In this document: one piece after another, positions 47,936-60,000 of the stretch
Layout of the letters: each line of letters opens with the position of its first letter
Numbering within the stretch: the first letter of the stretch is position 1
Source of the DNA: Emydura subglobosa
Taxonomy: Eukaryota; Chordata; Testudines; Chelidae
NCBI GenBank assembly: GCA_007922225.1
Contig: ML679968.1
Coordinates: forward strand, 10,298,399 to 10,362,398
Length of the DNA stretch: 64,000 bases
Direction: 5' to 3'
Program-made: the position numbers and the translations under genes
Notes under the pieces: model-generated
Database searches by the model: none
The model's input: the letters and a program-made list of their open reading frames with translations, nothing else
What the model was told of the DNA's origin: nothing

Positions 47936-48343
47936 GTATATAGTGTTGTTGTAGCTATGTCAGTCCCAGGAGACAAGGAAACCTGCACAACACTTTCAAA
48001 AGACAAGTGTGCAAGCTTAAATTCATAATTTTGCTTGGCACTAAAAATCATGGTCTTAATAAAGACACTACATTTATGGCTTACTACATCAATCTGTAAC
48101 CCACTAAGCCCCCTTTTTGATTTATGACTACAAGGGTGTTAACAGACTACTACATCTTGAATGATCCCTTAGAATATGTGCTAACTACTTATGCTAAGCT
48201 GCCTGTTTAGACTTGATTTAGTTGTGACACTCTGAGTATCTTTCCCAGACCTAAGGAAGAATTTTGAGTAGCTCAAAAGAATGTCTCTGTCACCAATAGA
48301 AGTTGGTTCAATAAAATACATTACCTCACCCATCCTATCTTTT
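47936..48343 (+). mobile_element. Third Penelope 3' region copy
   Basis: It starts tagtgttgttgtagctatgt and shares with 45632-46736 the blocks atttatggctta, gggtgttaacagac, tatgctaagctg, gtgacactctgag and tacctcacccatcc. At its gtgacactctgagtatcttt junction it is continuous, which shows what the sequence at 45881 looked like before the MITE inserted. Confidence 0.82.
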
Positions 48344-49863
48344 CTTTTAAATAAATTCACTCCTGTCATATGCTACTCCCATGCAAATATTCCTGATGGC
48401 ATTTATGCCTTAAGCTAGGGAACCCAGTTAGTTAGACCTGCACTGTCAGCCTTGATATGTAAAATACTCAAATAATATTTGTAAGAAGATAATACCTGTC
48501 TACATTATTGATCCTGAACTTTATCTAGAATAAATTGGCATAATTTTATTAAAGTAAATGGAGTTATCACTTGATGCTAGTGGAGGATCTGACTCTATGA
48601 TATTCTATTACCTATCCATATACAGAATGATTTTTATGAATATGGGTTGAGTCACTCAACACTCTAGTTTTAAAATATGTCAGAGATATTTGTAATATTG
48701 CTTGTGCCATATACACTTTCTATGAATCAGAATGTCTAATGAATCCAAGCAGCCTTTATTGATGGGCATATCTAAAAATTGCTGGATTGTATATTTAAAC
48801 CTTGCTAATGAGGTCCTTATCAAATGACTTCTTACCCTTTGCTTGCTTTATACCAAAGATAACTATATATTTGAGAATATTAATGATTACATAGTGCAAA
48901 ATTGGTTAACTTCTTTCACAAATGACTGTTGAATTCTCTTGATAGCAAAATTATTTTAATTGATATTTTATTTTTACAAGGAATGTAAAAGTTATATGGA
49001 TTTGTCATAAGATCTTATCTGGAAGTTGTGGAGGTGGGGAGGGTTGAGTACCAAGAATGTGTTAGGTGCTATAAAATACAGATAAATAAAAAGAGTAACT
49101 ATCTCAAGAGCTTGCTATAGACACATTAAAGACAAGTCACATGAGGAAATGCAGATGTAAGAATAACTTAGGTTATTATAGGAAGGGCTGGTAGCACTGC
49201 CTATTATTCAGGTTACCTGATATTTCCCACTCTGTTTTCTACCGATAATAACTTTGCCAAACTTCAACCATTTGGGCTGAAATTTCCCATATTGCATGTC
49301 TCCTCGGGCTATTTTATGGTTCTTTTATTATTATAATTATTTATTATTTATTTCAGCCAAAATAGTTTAGCTGTTTCTGAGAACAAGGCTAGAGGAAATA
49401 CAATGTTTTGCCCATGTTACAAAATTTTGGCAACCTTTTCTTTGAACTGTTCTAATGTCCCCATGCTTTGGAGAAAGGGCTGGAAATTTGACAGGGGAAG
49501 CCTTTGTGTCAGGGACATGTCTTTTGCCATCCCCATGCAAATCCACCCAAATAAACCTTTGAAAAATTGCAGTTTGCACATACACAGCAGAGACTTCTGA
49601 GATTGTAGCAGCTAAATTCCTTGAAGATTCCCTCCATTTTGAGCAACCTCCACCCCAGGGCTCAACATGGCTTTCCCTGCAATTGCAGTCTAGGCTGTGG
49701 CGGGCCATGCTGGGTTCAAGTCCAGGTACCTGAAATCAGAGCATAAAGAATATCTCTTCAATGACCCTCTTGCTGGGCCCAGGCAGCATTCAGGAAGAAG
49801 CTGCCTGATTTGAGTTTACAGGTGATTTAAGAGCCAGACCTGCAGAAGGGGCAGATGAATTAA
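48344..49863. other. AT-rich non-coding DNA, old LINE-like trace
   Basis: Around 48495-48595, gaactttatctagaataaatt and aaagtaaatggagttatcac resemble an old LINE tail. The frames at 49367-49708 (-) and 49403-49600 (+) are opposite-strand shadows of each other and unrecognised. Confidence 0.45.
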
Positions 49864-50560
49864 TTGAGACAAGGAGAATGGCAGGATGGACTGGGATGGG
49901 AGGTTGGCAGAGGGATAGAGGGAAACTTGGTCTGGCTGGGAAAGCAGACTGGGACTGGGAACCGGGAGGGAGGACGGGACTGTTTATGGTTGGACAAGGA
50001 AAGTGGGAATTTGGGAAGGATATGGGAGGGGAACCTGAAGCAAGTAGGTGAGAGGGAGACTGAGATTGGATGCAGTTCTAGGGGAGAGGGTGGGAATGAT
50101 AACTAGTTTTTTGAGGGAAGGATATGAGTGCAAAGGGGAGACAGAAGTCCTGTTGACTAGGATACAGGGTGAGATATGGCACTAGTTGTGCAAAGAGAAT
50201 GGACAGGCAGCCATGGGGATTGGGGACAAACAGAGAGTGGATGAGGAGCCTGAGGAGGGACATTGGTACTAGGGCCCAGTGCTGACAAAGAAGATGGGTG
50301 AAGGAGGGGTGATGGGAATACAGGATTGGGGAGTGAATGAGACCGATTAGATGACAAGCTGGGAGGGGGAAACTGGGGAGAGGCAGGTCCAGGAGACTGG
50401 GACTGAGAATGCGGTGGAGACCGGGATTAGGATGGGGAAGCAGGAGAGATGAAACTAAGATTTGCTGGGAAGGACACTAGGATGGCATTAAAAGGTTAAG
50501 TAGTAGAGACTAGGAATGGCCAAGTGAGGAGAAGAGGACTAGGACAAGGAGCCAGGGGTG
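49864..50560 (+). repeat. Purine-rich (GGGA-type) tract
   Basis: The + strand is dominated by G and A over about 700 bases, with words such as ctgggatgggag, gactgggac, gaaccggga and gggatt recurring without a fixed period. It resembles a decayed GC-rich minisatellite. The open frames on both strands here reflect the biased composition, not genes. Confidence 0.65.
49951..49970 (+). other. Predicted G-quadruplex motif
   Basis: GGGACTGGGAACCGGGAGGG has four G3 runs with loops of 3, 4 and 1 bases, which meets the usual definition of an intramolecular G-quadruplex. Confidence 0.7.
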
Positions 50561-50704
50561 GGAGTTTCTCAGGCAATCTTGATTCTGGCATTTCCTGACT
50601 TTTGAGTGCTTGACTTTGTAACCTGAATGATGTCCTCTTAACATGTTTTTGTTTAGTTTAGTTTGTGTGTGTTTTTGTATGTGTGTGCACATGTAAATAA
50701 TATT

Positions 50705-50815
50705 TAGCTTTTATTCAGCAGTTTTTAGCTGGATATCTTAAAGCACTTTATCATGGAAGATAACAATATCTACATTTTTCCGATGGGAAACTAAGGCAAG
50801 TAGTCCTATCTGGCT
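50705..50815 (-). repeat. MIR-like fragment, antisense
   Basis: The words cttaaagcactttatcatgg, then tacatttttccgatgggaaac and taaggcaagtag follow the reverse complement of a MIR core-to-tail order. It is heavily decayed. Confidence 0.5.
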
Positions 50816-51894
50816 AGACTGTAAACCACTTAATCATATAGATAGTTGAATGCAATTACAGTGTGCAGGTAACTTCTCATCAATATGAGCAAAGGATACA
50901 CAATCTGGCCTTTGATTGCAATTGGACGAACCTCAGTGTGATAAGGGTATCAGAATCTGGTTCTGCAGGTATAAGTGGTATACAGGGTCTTGTGCATTAT
51001 CCCTGCCCTGCACTGAATTTCACCCAAAATAATATAACAGAATACATGTATTTATCATGTAAGGTGGTGAAAGAGAAAAAAAAAAAAAACAGGCAGAGAA
51101 AAGTGACAATGAAAAATGGCACCAGCTTTTCCTCCCTTTCTCCTGCATAGAGCCACACAGAGCAAAAAGGATCTACACAGTATGAGGAAATAAACTGAAA
51201 ACAAAATGGAAGAATTGTGTGTATTAACACAGAGGATATTAAAGAGGCTACATCAACAATAAATAGTCTAGGTAAGAGTGAAAAAATATTCTCAGTGTGA
51301 GTAGTCAAGAACAAATGAGGGAAATGAACTGGGAAAATAGTTAAGAAAGTGATTATCTTGAAAATATGGTCTCATATCATGCCAGACATAGTCCCATGAG
51401 GAGATTCAGGGAGGTTCATTGTGAGTGGATCTACCCCATTCCATATGAAAGGGAAAGCAGAGCTGTCTCCTTTGGGCTGCATGGATACCTCTCTCCTGGA
51501 GCTCCACTGCTCCAAGGAGCTCAGGGCGTGGGATAAGTGAAGTGTTGAAACAGGACTTGTGCTGCTTTATTTGGTACTGTTCCTGCTCTATACCCACATT
51601 TCTGTATGAAAAGCCAGGTCCCCTGTATCACCTGCTTCTGGGTCCCTTCTGCTAGTGTTACTTAGTTCTCAGTCATTGGTAACACAACTATCATTGGACA
51701 GAGGAGGAAAGGGGAGTTCCGGAAGCTGTAGCTGTAGTTGTCCCTACAGGACAACACCATGCTCTGTGTGATCGGGTTTCAGCCTTGCAAATTCTGCCCC
51801 AAATCCTCCCACTGGAGAGGAATATAAAAGAAAGCCATTACAAAAGACAGCTCACTCAGTTTTGGCCATTTGCACGTTCAGCCTGAAAGGCAAT
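50816..51894. other. Non-coding DNA, no gene seen
   Basis: The A14 run near 51076 and its surroundings produce short lysine-rich frames on the + strand. The minus frame at 50997-51314 is hydrophobic by composition. I support no gene. Confidence 0.5.
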
Positions 51895-52015
51895 ATGGAA
51901 ATGGATGAGACAGTTTTCTACCGTTGTAGAGCTTTGGGTTCTATTCCCAGGTCTGCCAGACATTTTGAAACCCTTCAGTTTCCTTATTTGTAAACTGTGG
52001 GGAATTAAATTTACT
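51895..52015 (+). repeat. MIR-like SINE
   Basis: It has a degenerate tRNA-like head ending gctttgggttctattcccag (B-box like), then gtctgccag and cagtttccttatttgtaaac, a MIR core. It is old and diverged. Confidence 0.7.
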
Positions 52016-52191
52016 TGCTACTAGGTGGGACCTTGCTTAATAATGAAGGTGAGGTATTGCACAGCAATATTAACATCATTCCATTAAACTGTAAAGGGCA
52101 ACCTCTGGGTCTCCTGAACTGAGGTCCAATTTATCTTCTAGGCTAAAGGGTAATTTGTGGTAGAGTATCTCTCTAAGAGCTCTGTTCATAA

Positions 52192-52385
52192 AGGAAGGAT
52201 GGCCTAGTGGACTGAATACTAGTTTGTGACTCAGGAGATCTCAGTTCAATTGGCTGGTCTGCTACAGACTTCCTGTGTGACTTTGAGCAACTTACTAAGT
52301 GTCTCAGTTCCCCATTTGTAAAATGGCATTAATAATGCTGTCCTACTTCACAGAGATGTTGTGAGGATAAATACATTAAAGATGG
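52192..52385 (+). repeat. MIR-like SINE, nearly full length
   Basis: The order runs aggatggcctagtggactga (tRNA-like head), gatctcagttcaattggctg (B-box region), cttcctgtgtgactttgagc (core), cagttccccatttgtaaaat and gatgttgtgaggataaatac (tail). This is the clearest CORE-SINE in the window. Confidence 0.88.
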
Positions 52386-53744
52386 CGAGGTGTTCAAGTC
52401 CTATGGCAATGAAGGCCACAGAAGTATCATCAGTAGATAGCCAGAAGCCAGCATACTGTGCTGATGTTTTATTCAGAGATTTCATCAATCTTGTATGCCA
52501 TTCTGGAGAATCAGAAATGAGGTCTGATAACTCCAAAATTTTCAGATATTGGAGCTCATTTTTAGTTCCAGACACTAGTTCTCACAGGGGCATCTGAGTG
52601 ATATAAGTTTCATATATATTCAATCTCTTTAGATAGATCAATCCTTATCTCAGTTCAACATATACATACATGAATGGGATATTTTAAAGGTAATTTTGCG
52701 GAGGGCTGTATCTCAGGAGAACCATGACGAAGTGACTCCATATTTGCAACACAAAGTCTTCCTCAGATCTTGAAGCGGCATCGTACATTCCAAGCCAATC
52801 ATTGTATATATTCAGGCTTCAGGATAGATTGAAAATATTGTATTAAACAGAAACAATGTTGCAACTGTGCAACCTTAACTATAGGAAGCTATCACTACCC
52901 CATAACACAAAGGAAGAGGACAAAAGTGGTGATTTTCCAGTATTTCAGCAAAATATATGGTGACAGAAGAATGAACTTAAAAAATGCAAAGGAAAGGCAA
53001 GATAAAGAAATCTGAAATATGATTGTATATGTCATCATCAGAAATACTGAATAATTAACAAAATGAATAGTTGTAGGATGTTTTATAAAGCAACATGAAC
53101 CAGGAAATGTTGTTACAAAGAATTAGCATTCACTTAAGCTAAAAGGAAAAATAATCAAAACATGTAAATAGTGGAGAAGTTTGTATTGTTTATTTTTTAT
53201 TGGTATTGTACTTTTAAAGTCTCATATTGAGTTTTAACCTTTTCCTAATATTCTATAGCTTGCCCAAGCAGTTTAATAAGGAGAGCAAATGTGTGCATGT
53301 GTTGAAAACTTCTCTATGGGCCAGTTCAGATGAAACAGGTGAGAGTTTTAAGAAAAGTGGAAACTTGTCACACAACAATAAAGGTAAATAGAAATGCACT
53401 AAGGAGGAAAAGCTAAAGATATAACAGTGCTGATTGTCTTGAACACCAGAAATATTTAATTTATAAGTCAGAAAAAGTGCCTGACTGCTGAAGAATGAAA
53501 ATTCACTCCTGTTTCAGCCTATACAACAGAAGGAAATAAGTAAATAGTGCATGAACCACAAATTTTCAAAGTTAACAACTACATTCATAGGATATGTGAA
53601 GGTCTAAAGAGTAGGAGAAGATTTGCACATCTGTATCAGTTTTAAACACCCCCTGATATTTCCTGAAGGAAAGGATTAACCATTGGGCAGAACAGGACTG
53701 CGTCTAGTCCCCGGCTGTGGAAGTTTAGGATTGCTGTAATGTGC
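52386..53744. other. AT-rich non-coding DNA, no gene seen
   Basis: The frames at 52348-52575 (-) and 52361-52597 (+) are opposite-strand shadows without recognisable content. Confidence 0.5.
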
Positions 53745-54150
53745 TCTACATGGGGTTATGCCTTGGGATGATTCAGAAGCTGAAACCAATGTAGAATGTT
53801 GCTGCTTGCATATTAAATGACTTTGCATGTTGAGAGCACATTAGATATAATCTTCACTGGCTTTCAGTAAGTTTGTAGGTGGAAGTCAAGGTTTCAACTA
53901 TAAATGGCTTGAGACCTGTATCCGCCACACTTGAGATCAGCAGAGGTGCTCACACTGGAGATTTCTCAGTATAAATTGAAGAGATAGCAACTGTGTTGTC
54001 TGTGATCCTGGATTTTCAGATTCACACTCGCCTCTTGATCCGCCTGAACCTGGATTTGTTAACCCTCCAAACACACTGCAACAACCATTGATTTTCCCTC
54101 TTCATTAAGGCTGTTGAGGAGAGTGTGGATTGTGATGGAGACATTTATTG
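53745..54150 (+). mobile_element. L2-like LINE ORF2 C-terminal fragment
   Basis: Translated across a few breaks, the sequence gives KLKP, NVAA-ILN-FAC, then HWLSV and later GLRPVS. This matches the C-terminal pattern of L2/Rex1-like LINE proteins (NAAA-R-LT, LHWLPV, K-L-Y--L-G--P-YL). Nucleotide words such as gaatgttgctgcttgcatatt, aatcttcactggctttcagt and ataaatggcttgagacctgt show it. Family recognition is from memory. The copy is old and broken. Confidence 0.65.
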
Positions 54151-55276
54151 GCGGTCCTTTTTCTTTGTTTATGTTGTAATTATTAATGTATGGAATAGGA
54201 GCCCACAGCACTGTGTAGGTGCCTATAGATTTTAACTTTTAAAGATGAAGAAGAAAACAATTAAATGTACAGCCTGGTGTGCACTCAGAGCAGACTGTCA
54301 TGATAGAGGCATTTGGTACCACAAGATGCCCCTCCCCACTGCAGTTATCTATCCCACTCAACATGTCAACCCTAATAATTACTGAGGGAGGAACTCCTAC
54401 TCCTCTTCAGGCAGGTTGGAAAATGAGGTATTGATACTGCCACTACTGCTGTTGCTTCACTTCAGGTGCTTGTTCTGGCTTGCCATAAGGACTGCAACTT
54501 TGCCTCGAGTGAGTTAGATGTTCCCTAAGGACTTTCCCTGAAGTGGCAGCAGTGCTGGGCTGGGATTGTTTGAAGTTTTATCTGCACTAACCATGTTATC
54601 TAGACAATTAAATGAAATGGAGAAAGGTAGAATTATGGCTTTTAGTAAATCAGATACAGGAAATGTAATTACAGCTCCAGGTGAAACAAATAATACTTTT
54701 ACATGGTTTTATCAACACATACAGATATGCAACAACTAAAGACAAGTAGACTCACTGGCACTTCTTTGAATGAATTCATTCCTGCTAATGACTTTTCTTC
54801 GGATCCTAGGACCTGCCTTTCAGATCTCTAAAATTCAATGTTTTTTTTTAGAACAGATGCACAGCAGCTTGGAATAATCTGGATTTAAAAGTAAATAGAA
54901 AGTTATTTTGTAGACAAAAATAATTATTTATAAGGGGCAAGATTTACTTGCTGGGTTCTACCAATAGAAACCAGGGGCACAAAAGCTGAAGGGCCCCAGT
55001 TGCAGAAAACCCACCAGGAGAGTTGTGGTCACAGTTGTACAAACAATCCACAGTCCTGACTCTGGTAGGGGACTGGAATGCTGCTTGTGCTCTGAGCAGT
55101 GAGAGAGCAGGACTGGTCTGGAGGGCATATGGCCAGGATGCCTGGGGGATGAGTTCCTTTATCAAATCTCCTGGGCATCCTGCACTAGCAGAGCTCCTGG
55201 GAAGCCCAGGTCAGAATTTAAAGTTGCTCCATCTTTGTGGAACAATGGGGAAGGGTAGAAGTGGTAATATTACTTG
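54151..55276. other. Non-coding DNA, no gene seen
   Basis: The + frame at 55023-55457 is the longest in the window (144 codons), but its end overlaps the MITE at 55277-55527 and the rest resembles no protein. I treat it as chance. Confidence 0.5.
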
Positions 55277-55527
55277 GGGCAGGTCTACACTAGAAGTACA
55301 ACATTGGTGCAGCTGCATCGCATCTGGTGAAAGACCCTATATGCCATTCTGGATAACCAGAAATGAGTGCAATGGTAATTACTTCACCTCCCCAAGAGAT
55401 GGAAGCTATGTCAGTGGGAGAGTGTCTTCCACCCACATAGCGCAGGTTTCAACATAGGTCTCTGTAACCTACGTCGCTCAGGAAACGGGGGGGTTACATT
55501 GACTTAAGTGATAGTATAGACCTGCCC
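55277..55527. mobile_element. MITE with 16-bp TIRs and TTG target duplication (Harbinger-like)
   Basis: Left end GGGCAGGTCTACACTA. The right end, reversed, is GGGCAGGTCTATACTA, 15 of 16 identical. TTG flanks both sides (55274-55276 and 55528-55530). The 251-bp copy has no transposase. It shares TCTACACTA ends with the MITE at 45892-46582, so both probably used the same kind of transposase. Confidence 0.82.
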
Positions 55528-56404
55528 TTGTTCTCACCAGGAAGTGAATTCACACTAGGGCCCATCTCAAAGTCCCATCCGTCTTGCAAGTAAGGGTGTA
55601 GTTCTTTATTCTTTGTTTTTTATGCACGTTAGCAAAATACATAAACTGGTAATGTCTCTTTCAATAATTGCAAGTATATAAAAAGCTGCATCTGGTCAGT
55701 ATGAATTATAGTGAGCTTGAGTCCCATTCTCCCATCTTGGGCTTCCAGGAAATCTTACTGTAAACTACATATTCTTTGCAGGATTTTCTGGTCCGTCAAA
55801 TTCACTTTGCACTGTAAGTGGTGCAAAAGGAACATAAAGTGGCTGGAGAATGACCTTGGAGAATCCCTTCTGTGTAGGAGGAATCTTTTCTGGCATAAAG
55901 ATGGTGGAACAGCACATCAAGCGCCTGTCCCAGCTCCCCATATCCTTAGTGCATGGGCTGGGTGCAAGGGAAGATTGAAAGGGAGCTGAGCTCCATTATG
56001 CCTGATGCTCTGTAGGAGATTATACCAGCAGTAGAAATTAGAATAGACCTTACTTTTGCCAGAACTGGATGGTGAAGGATTTGGAACACAAACTGGCTTT
56101 TTTGTGGCTGTCACTGTCTACTAAATCTAAGCACATTTGGACATAGTGGAGAATCAGGGCCTCCATTTCTCTTTATACTCTGGGCCTACAACTATGGAAT
56201 AACTCTACTGCGGTCAGTGGAATGATAGTATAGATGAGAGGGAATCAGTTCCCAGTCTGTCTAGATAAGGCCCCGTTCTTTGTGTGAATGATGGAGACGT
56301 GGTGTGTTTGACTCTTTGTGTCTCATTTCAGGGACTAGACACATTCCTATTCTTTATCCTCAAGGACTGCAAGAATTATTTGAGTCTACTGGCACCTGTT
56401 ATCA
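55528..56404. other. Non-coding DNA, no gene seen
   Basis: The frames at 55711-55989 (+) and 55917-56114 (-) are unrecognised. Confidence 0.45.
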
Positions 56405-56760
56405 AATGGAGCTAGTCAAAAATTATCCATTGAAACTGTTTTTTCAATGGAAAAAGATTTTTTGATCAAAATAAAATTTTGCATGAAAAATGTTCATTCC
56501 AATCAAAAAATTTTAATGGAAAAAATGTGAAATGAAATCCACATTCTCACTTTTGAAAATCCCCCCTCACACATTCACACACCTTTTTTCAGGAAAAATC
56601 TTTTCCCCCTTCTCTCCAAAATGAAGCAAGCTTTCTCAATAAATAAATACACAGATACACAAATATATAAATTGCAATTGTGGATTTTTTTAAACAGACT
56701 TTTCCAAAGGAACTAGTTATTTTTGTATTTTTTTCAATACAATACTGACCAGCTCCAGTG
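56405..56760. mobile_element. Palindromic MITE-like repeat
   Basis: It starts tggagctagtcaaaaattat and ends tactgaccagctccagtg, so TGGAGCT(A/G)GTCA is inverted at the ends. The AT-rich arms carry gaaaaa/tttttc words in both orientations. It is a family relative of 8829, 22651, 35816 and 37957. No ORF is present. Confidence 0.65.
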
Positions 56761-57569
56761 TTAACACGCTAAATTAGAGAGGAAGGGAGAGAATGTAGCT
56801 GTGACAATGGACTTCTACTTCCTCCCTTCATAAGGTGAGGTGGAAAAAGACGTGCATGCTGCACACTTACATAGAGAGTCACTGAAGGCAAGCTTCCCTC
56901 AGTTTCCACAGGAAAGGTGCAACTACCATAAATGACCAATAGTTTATGGACATGACTGGGACCTATATAGGTATTAGCTAAGTATCTTCAGTCTACACAT
57001 TTTTGGAAGGGTGCAGAAGCAGAGACAACATTTACTGAATGATGAAATAACAGAAGCAATAAGAAATCTAACTTAAGACTTATGTGTACTATTCATCTTC
57101 AAAATGCAACCTTAAGAACAAACCAGATTCTTTATGACTGGAATTGGAGAGAATAACTTCTCCTGCAGCTGAGATAAGTTTCTGGCACATCTCCTTTGGT
57201 TATGTTCAATTACCCAACTCCTTTGAGAAGAAAACCAAACTTGTATGAATGTGATATCACTAGAGAATAGTGCTGTAGAGTACCAAGTAATACGAGAATG
57301 TTTATTTTACATGAACGACAAGTAAGAGTAGTTATGACAAGGGAAGAATCAAAGGAAATCTTAATATTGAGAATTTCTCTGATAATCAAACCATTTATTT
57401 TAACAACATAAGACTGTGACAAGGAGAATATGACTTGCAGCTTTTTGTTAGGACTTAGTATGTAAGAAAGGCAGTTTTGAGGGGATTGGCTTTTGTTCAT
57501 GGATTAATAGCTGTAATAATAGTCAGATTATACACGGATGACACATTTTTCATAGTAGTCTGAACATAT
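56761..57569. other. Non-coding DNA, no gene seen
   Basis: The minus frame at 57210-57500 has no recognisable content. No repeat is identified. Confidence 0.45.
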
Positions 57570-57705
57570 ATATATATCATTCATTATTCAATATTCTACA
57601 AAAGGATTAGGGTCAAGGAATACAATTCTCTGTGTACATTGACCCCTAATCCTTTTGTAGAATATTTTAAGTGGAAAAATACCTACAACAGAATGATATA
57701 TGGAT
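57570..57705. repeat. Long hairpin (inverted repeat)
   Basis: Left arm 57590-57616 (aatattctacaaaaggatta, then gggtcaa) pairs with 57639-57666 along its whole length apart from one extra C. The loop is 22 bases. An outer pair, atatatcattc near 57572 and gaatgatatat near 57691, extends the symmetry after unpaired internal segments. No protein is encoded. It could be a tiny MITE or a template-switch scar. Confidence 0.9.
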
Positions 57706-59815
57706 ATTCTTGTATGTGACCAAAATTAAGGGCTTATAAAAACATTACTAATATAGCACACTATTTATATTGTATGATTAACCAAGGACTGAAGTCACTG
57801 TACTGTAAAAGGTCTTTTAAATATATATGATTAGACCATCATCTCAATGATCTTATATGATACACCAGGTTCGTTTCTGTTCTAATCAGTTAAGAGGTGA
57901 AAGTATCTAAAATAAGTTATTACAACAGTGGCAAAAAGTATTCAATTCATATTCCTTGGTATGGCTTTTATGTGCATTTAATTAAATGTTTATGAAGGTC
58001 CTATGTATGTGAAGTGGTTTCACAGTGCGGGCCCAACATTGAGAGGTGAATTTCATGGGGGCGTCATATACTCCAGAATAGAGGGATCAGCAGGGCTGGG
58101 CCTGGGAAGAGATCGCTTTATTCACCTTATGAAGTCCTGAGAATCTTCACATACAAATTATGAAAGGGCTATAGTCTGTATTTCTCTTAAAGAGATAGAA
58201 TTATTATTGTCAGTATTATTATTATTTTGTATTTATTCACCTACTTAGATTTATTTAAAATGCCCTCAACCAAAACCATGGAAAAAGGTACAGACAATTT
58301 ATCAATAAACAAATCGCAATTAACAACTTAGATAATTGTACAAAACAAAACTGAAAGGAGATGGTACAGTGTTGCTGATGCAGCCATGTAGCCTGGCTTT
58401 CAAACTGGGAATTGAATTTCATGCCTACCAGCTCCATGTGGCATCCAGTACAAAGCACATTTATTTTTTGCTTTATCCAGAGGGACAGACATGAACTTAT
58501 TTTGAAAGAGTTTTGTCAGAAAAAAAATGACTATTATAAGAGGTTTCTATATCCTCACCAGCTTGTTTTATGGGATTTCCAGAATGTACTTACAGGAAGG
58601 ATGTTTTATACAAAAAAAGTAGACTTTTAATAATTTATGTAGCCTGCAAAAGGATGTTATACAAATAGATTGAGGAGTGAAAGATCAGTCTCTTTCTATT
58701 TCAATATTTTATTTATGTTTCACTTTGGCCTGTGCTCACTCTGCAAAATCAATAAACACTATAATTTCATACAAAATAGCCACTGTGGTAATTTTTACGG
58801 GGTACAAATTGTTGCAAGTTCCCCAAATTGTGGCTGTCCCTTTTAAGTTTCAGTAGGCTTTCAGCGGTACCAACGCTAATTTTTGAAAGCACCACTGAAG
58901 TCAAGACAAAGAACCTGCATGAAAACGTGTAAAAGCATTATTGCAGCGAGGTGAGGAGAATCTTTACAATAGGGGCATGCAAATAACTAGCAAAAGTAAT
59001 CTTTAAAATGTTATTGAATCTACCCTTGTAATTTCCTTAGAAAGTATTGCTTCAGGTTCTCATCTATGCTGAATTGCTGTAATATGCTGCTGGTAATTGG
59101 ATATTGATTCTAGGTGTCAATGGATACACCACCTAGTGTCCTTCTCCATGCAATGAGAAATGTATAAAGTCAGAATTAATTTTGGGACTAGCTTCAAACA
59201 GTTACCTTTTATTTACATACTGTCTGTAACAAAAGAAAGTTAATCCAGCTAGAAATTAAAGGGTGAAAATAACTTTTAATGATAAAATGAAGTTACCATA
59301 GAAGTCCTAATCTTTTGCTCATTGCTGTTTTGTAAATTAATATATATATTTAGTACTCTTTATTATCCAATAGTATGTGTATCTGACCTGTTAACAATTA
59401 CAGTTGAATCAAATCTTCACAGTGATAGCCAGGAACAATTTTCACTCATCTAGTTGACATCAGAGGTTACCATAGGAACAATGTCAACTTTCCTCAGCAA
59501 CCTACCAAAACTCTTGCTTTCAGAGTTCATAATATAACTTTTATAGATGCCTATTAATTGCATCCATTTTATATGAAAGGATGACACTCAAAATGTTGTG
59601 AGTTTCTTTGAGCATCATGAAGTATTTTTTTTAATAATCAAGACACTTACAACTTCTGTGATTCACTATAGCATATGCTATCTGATGCTCATCTGTTAAC
59701 ATTTACATTGAGATGGATGGAATGCTAGGAATTAGCATATATTCATACACATAGCAGATGCATTCCACTTCAGCATGCCTGGAATGATCAACAGTAATCA
59801 AGCATTTATTTTTAG
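57706..59815. other. AT-rich non-coding DNA, no gene seen
   Basis: A short ATT-rich run lies near 58200-58235. No gene or family-level repeat is identified. Confidence 0.5.
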
Positions 59816-60000
59816 AATCATGGAATCATAGGATCATAGAATATTAGAGTTGGAAGGGACCTCAGAGGTCTTCTAGTCCAACCCCCATCTCAAACCTCAG
59901 CTATATCATCCCAACCAGGGCTTTGTCAAGCCTCAGCTTAAAAACCTCTAAACCTCTAAAGATGGAAATTCCACCACCTCCCTAGGTAACCCATTCCAGT
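59816..60000 (-). mobile_element. CR1 3' end fragment
   Basis: The + strand reads the reverse complement of a CR1 tail: atcatagaatattagagttg, gaagggacctcagaggtctt, ctagtccaacccccatctca, then gggctttgtcaagcctcagc and ccaccacctccctaggtaac. Confidence 0.95.

Noticed and set aside
49864..50106. Glycine/glutamate-rich frame
   Set aside because: It is produced by the purine-rich tract. The opposite strand is equally open. It reflects composition, not coding.
50863..51150. 95-codon + strand frame with a lysine-rich middle
   Set aside because: The lysines come from an A run. No family similarity, and the minus strand is open too.
55023..55457. 144-codon open frame, the longest in the window
   Set aside because: Its 3' third lies in the MITE at 55277-55527, and the minus strand is also open in part. 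No protein similarity is apparent.
57590..57666. Calling the hairpin a microRNA gene
   Set aside because: The stem is too perfect and lone in the sequence. Without expression or conservation it is left as an inverted repeat.
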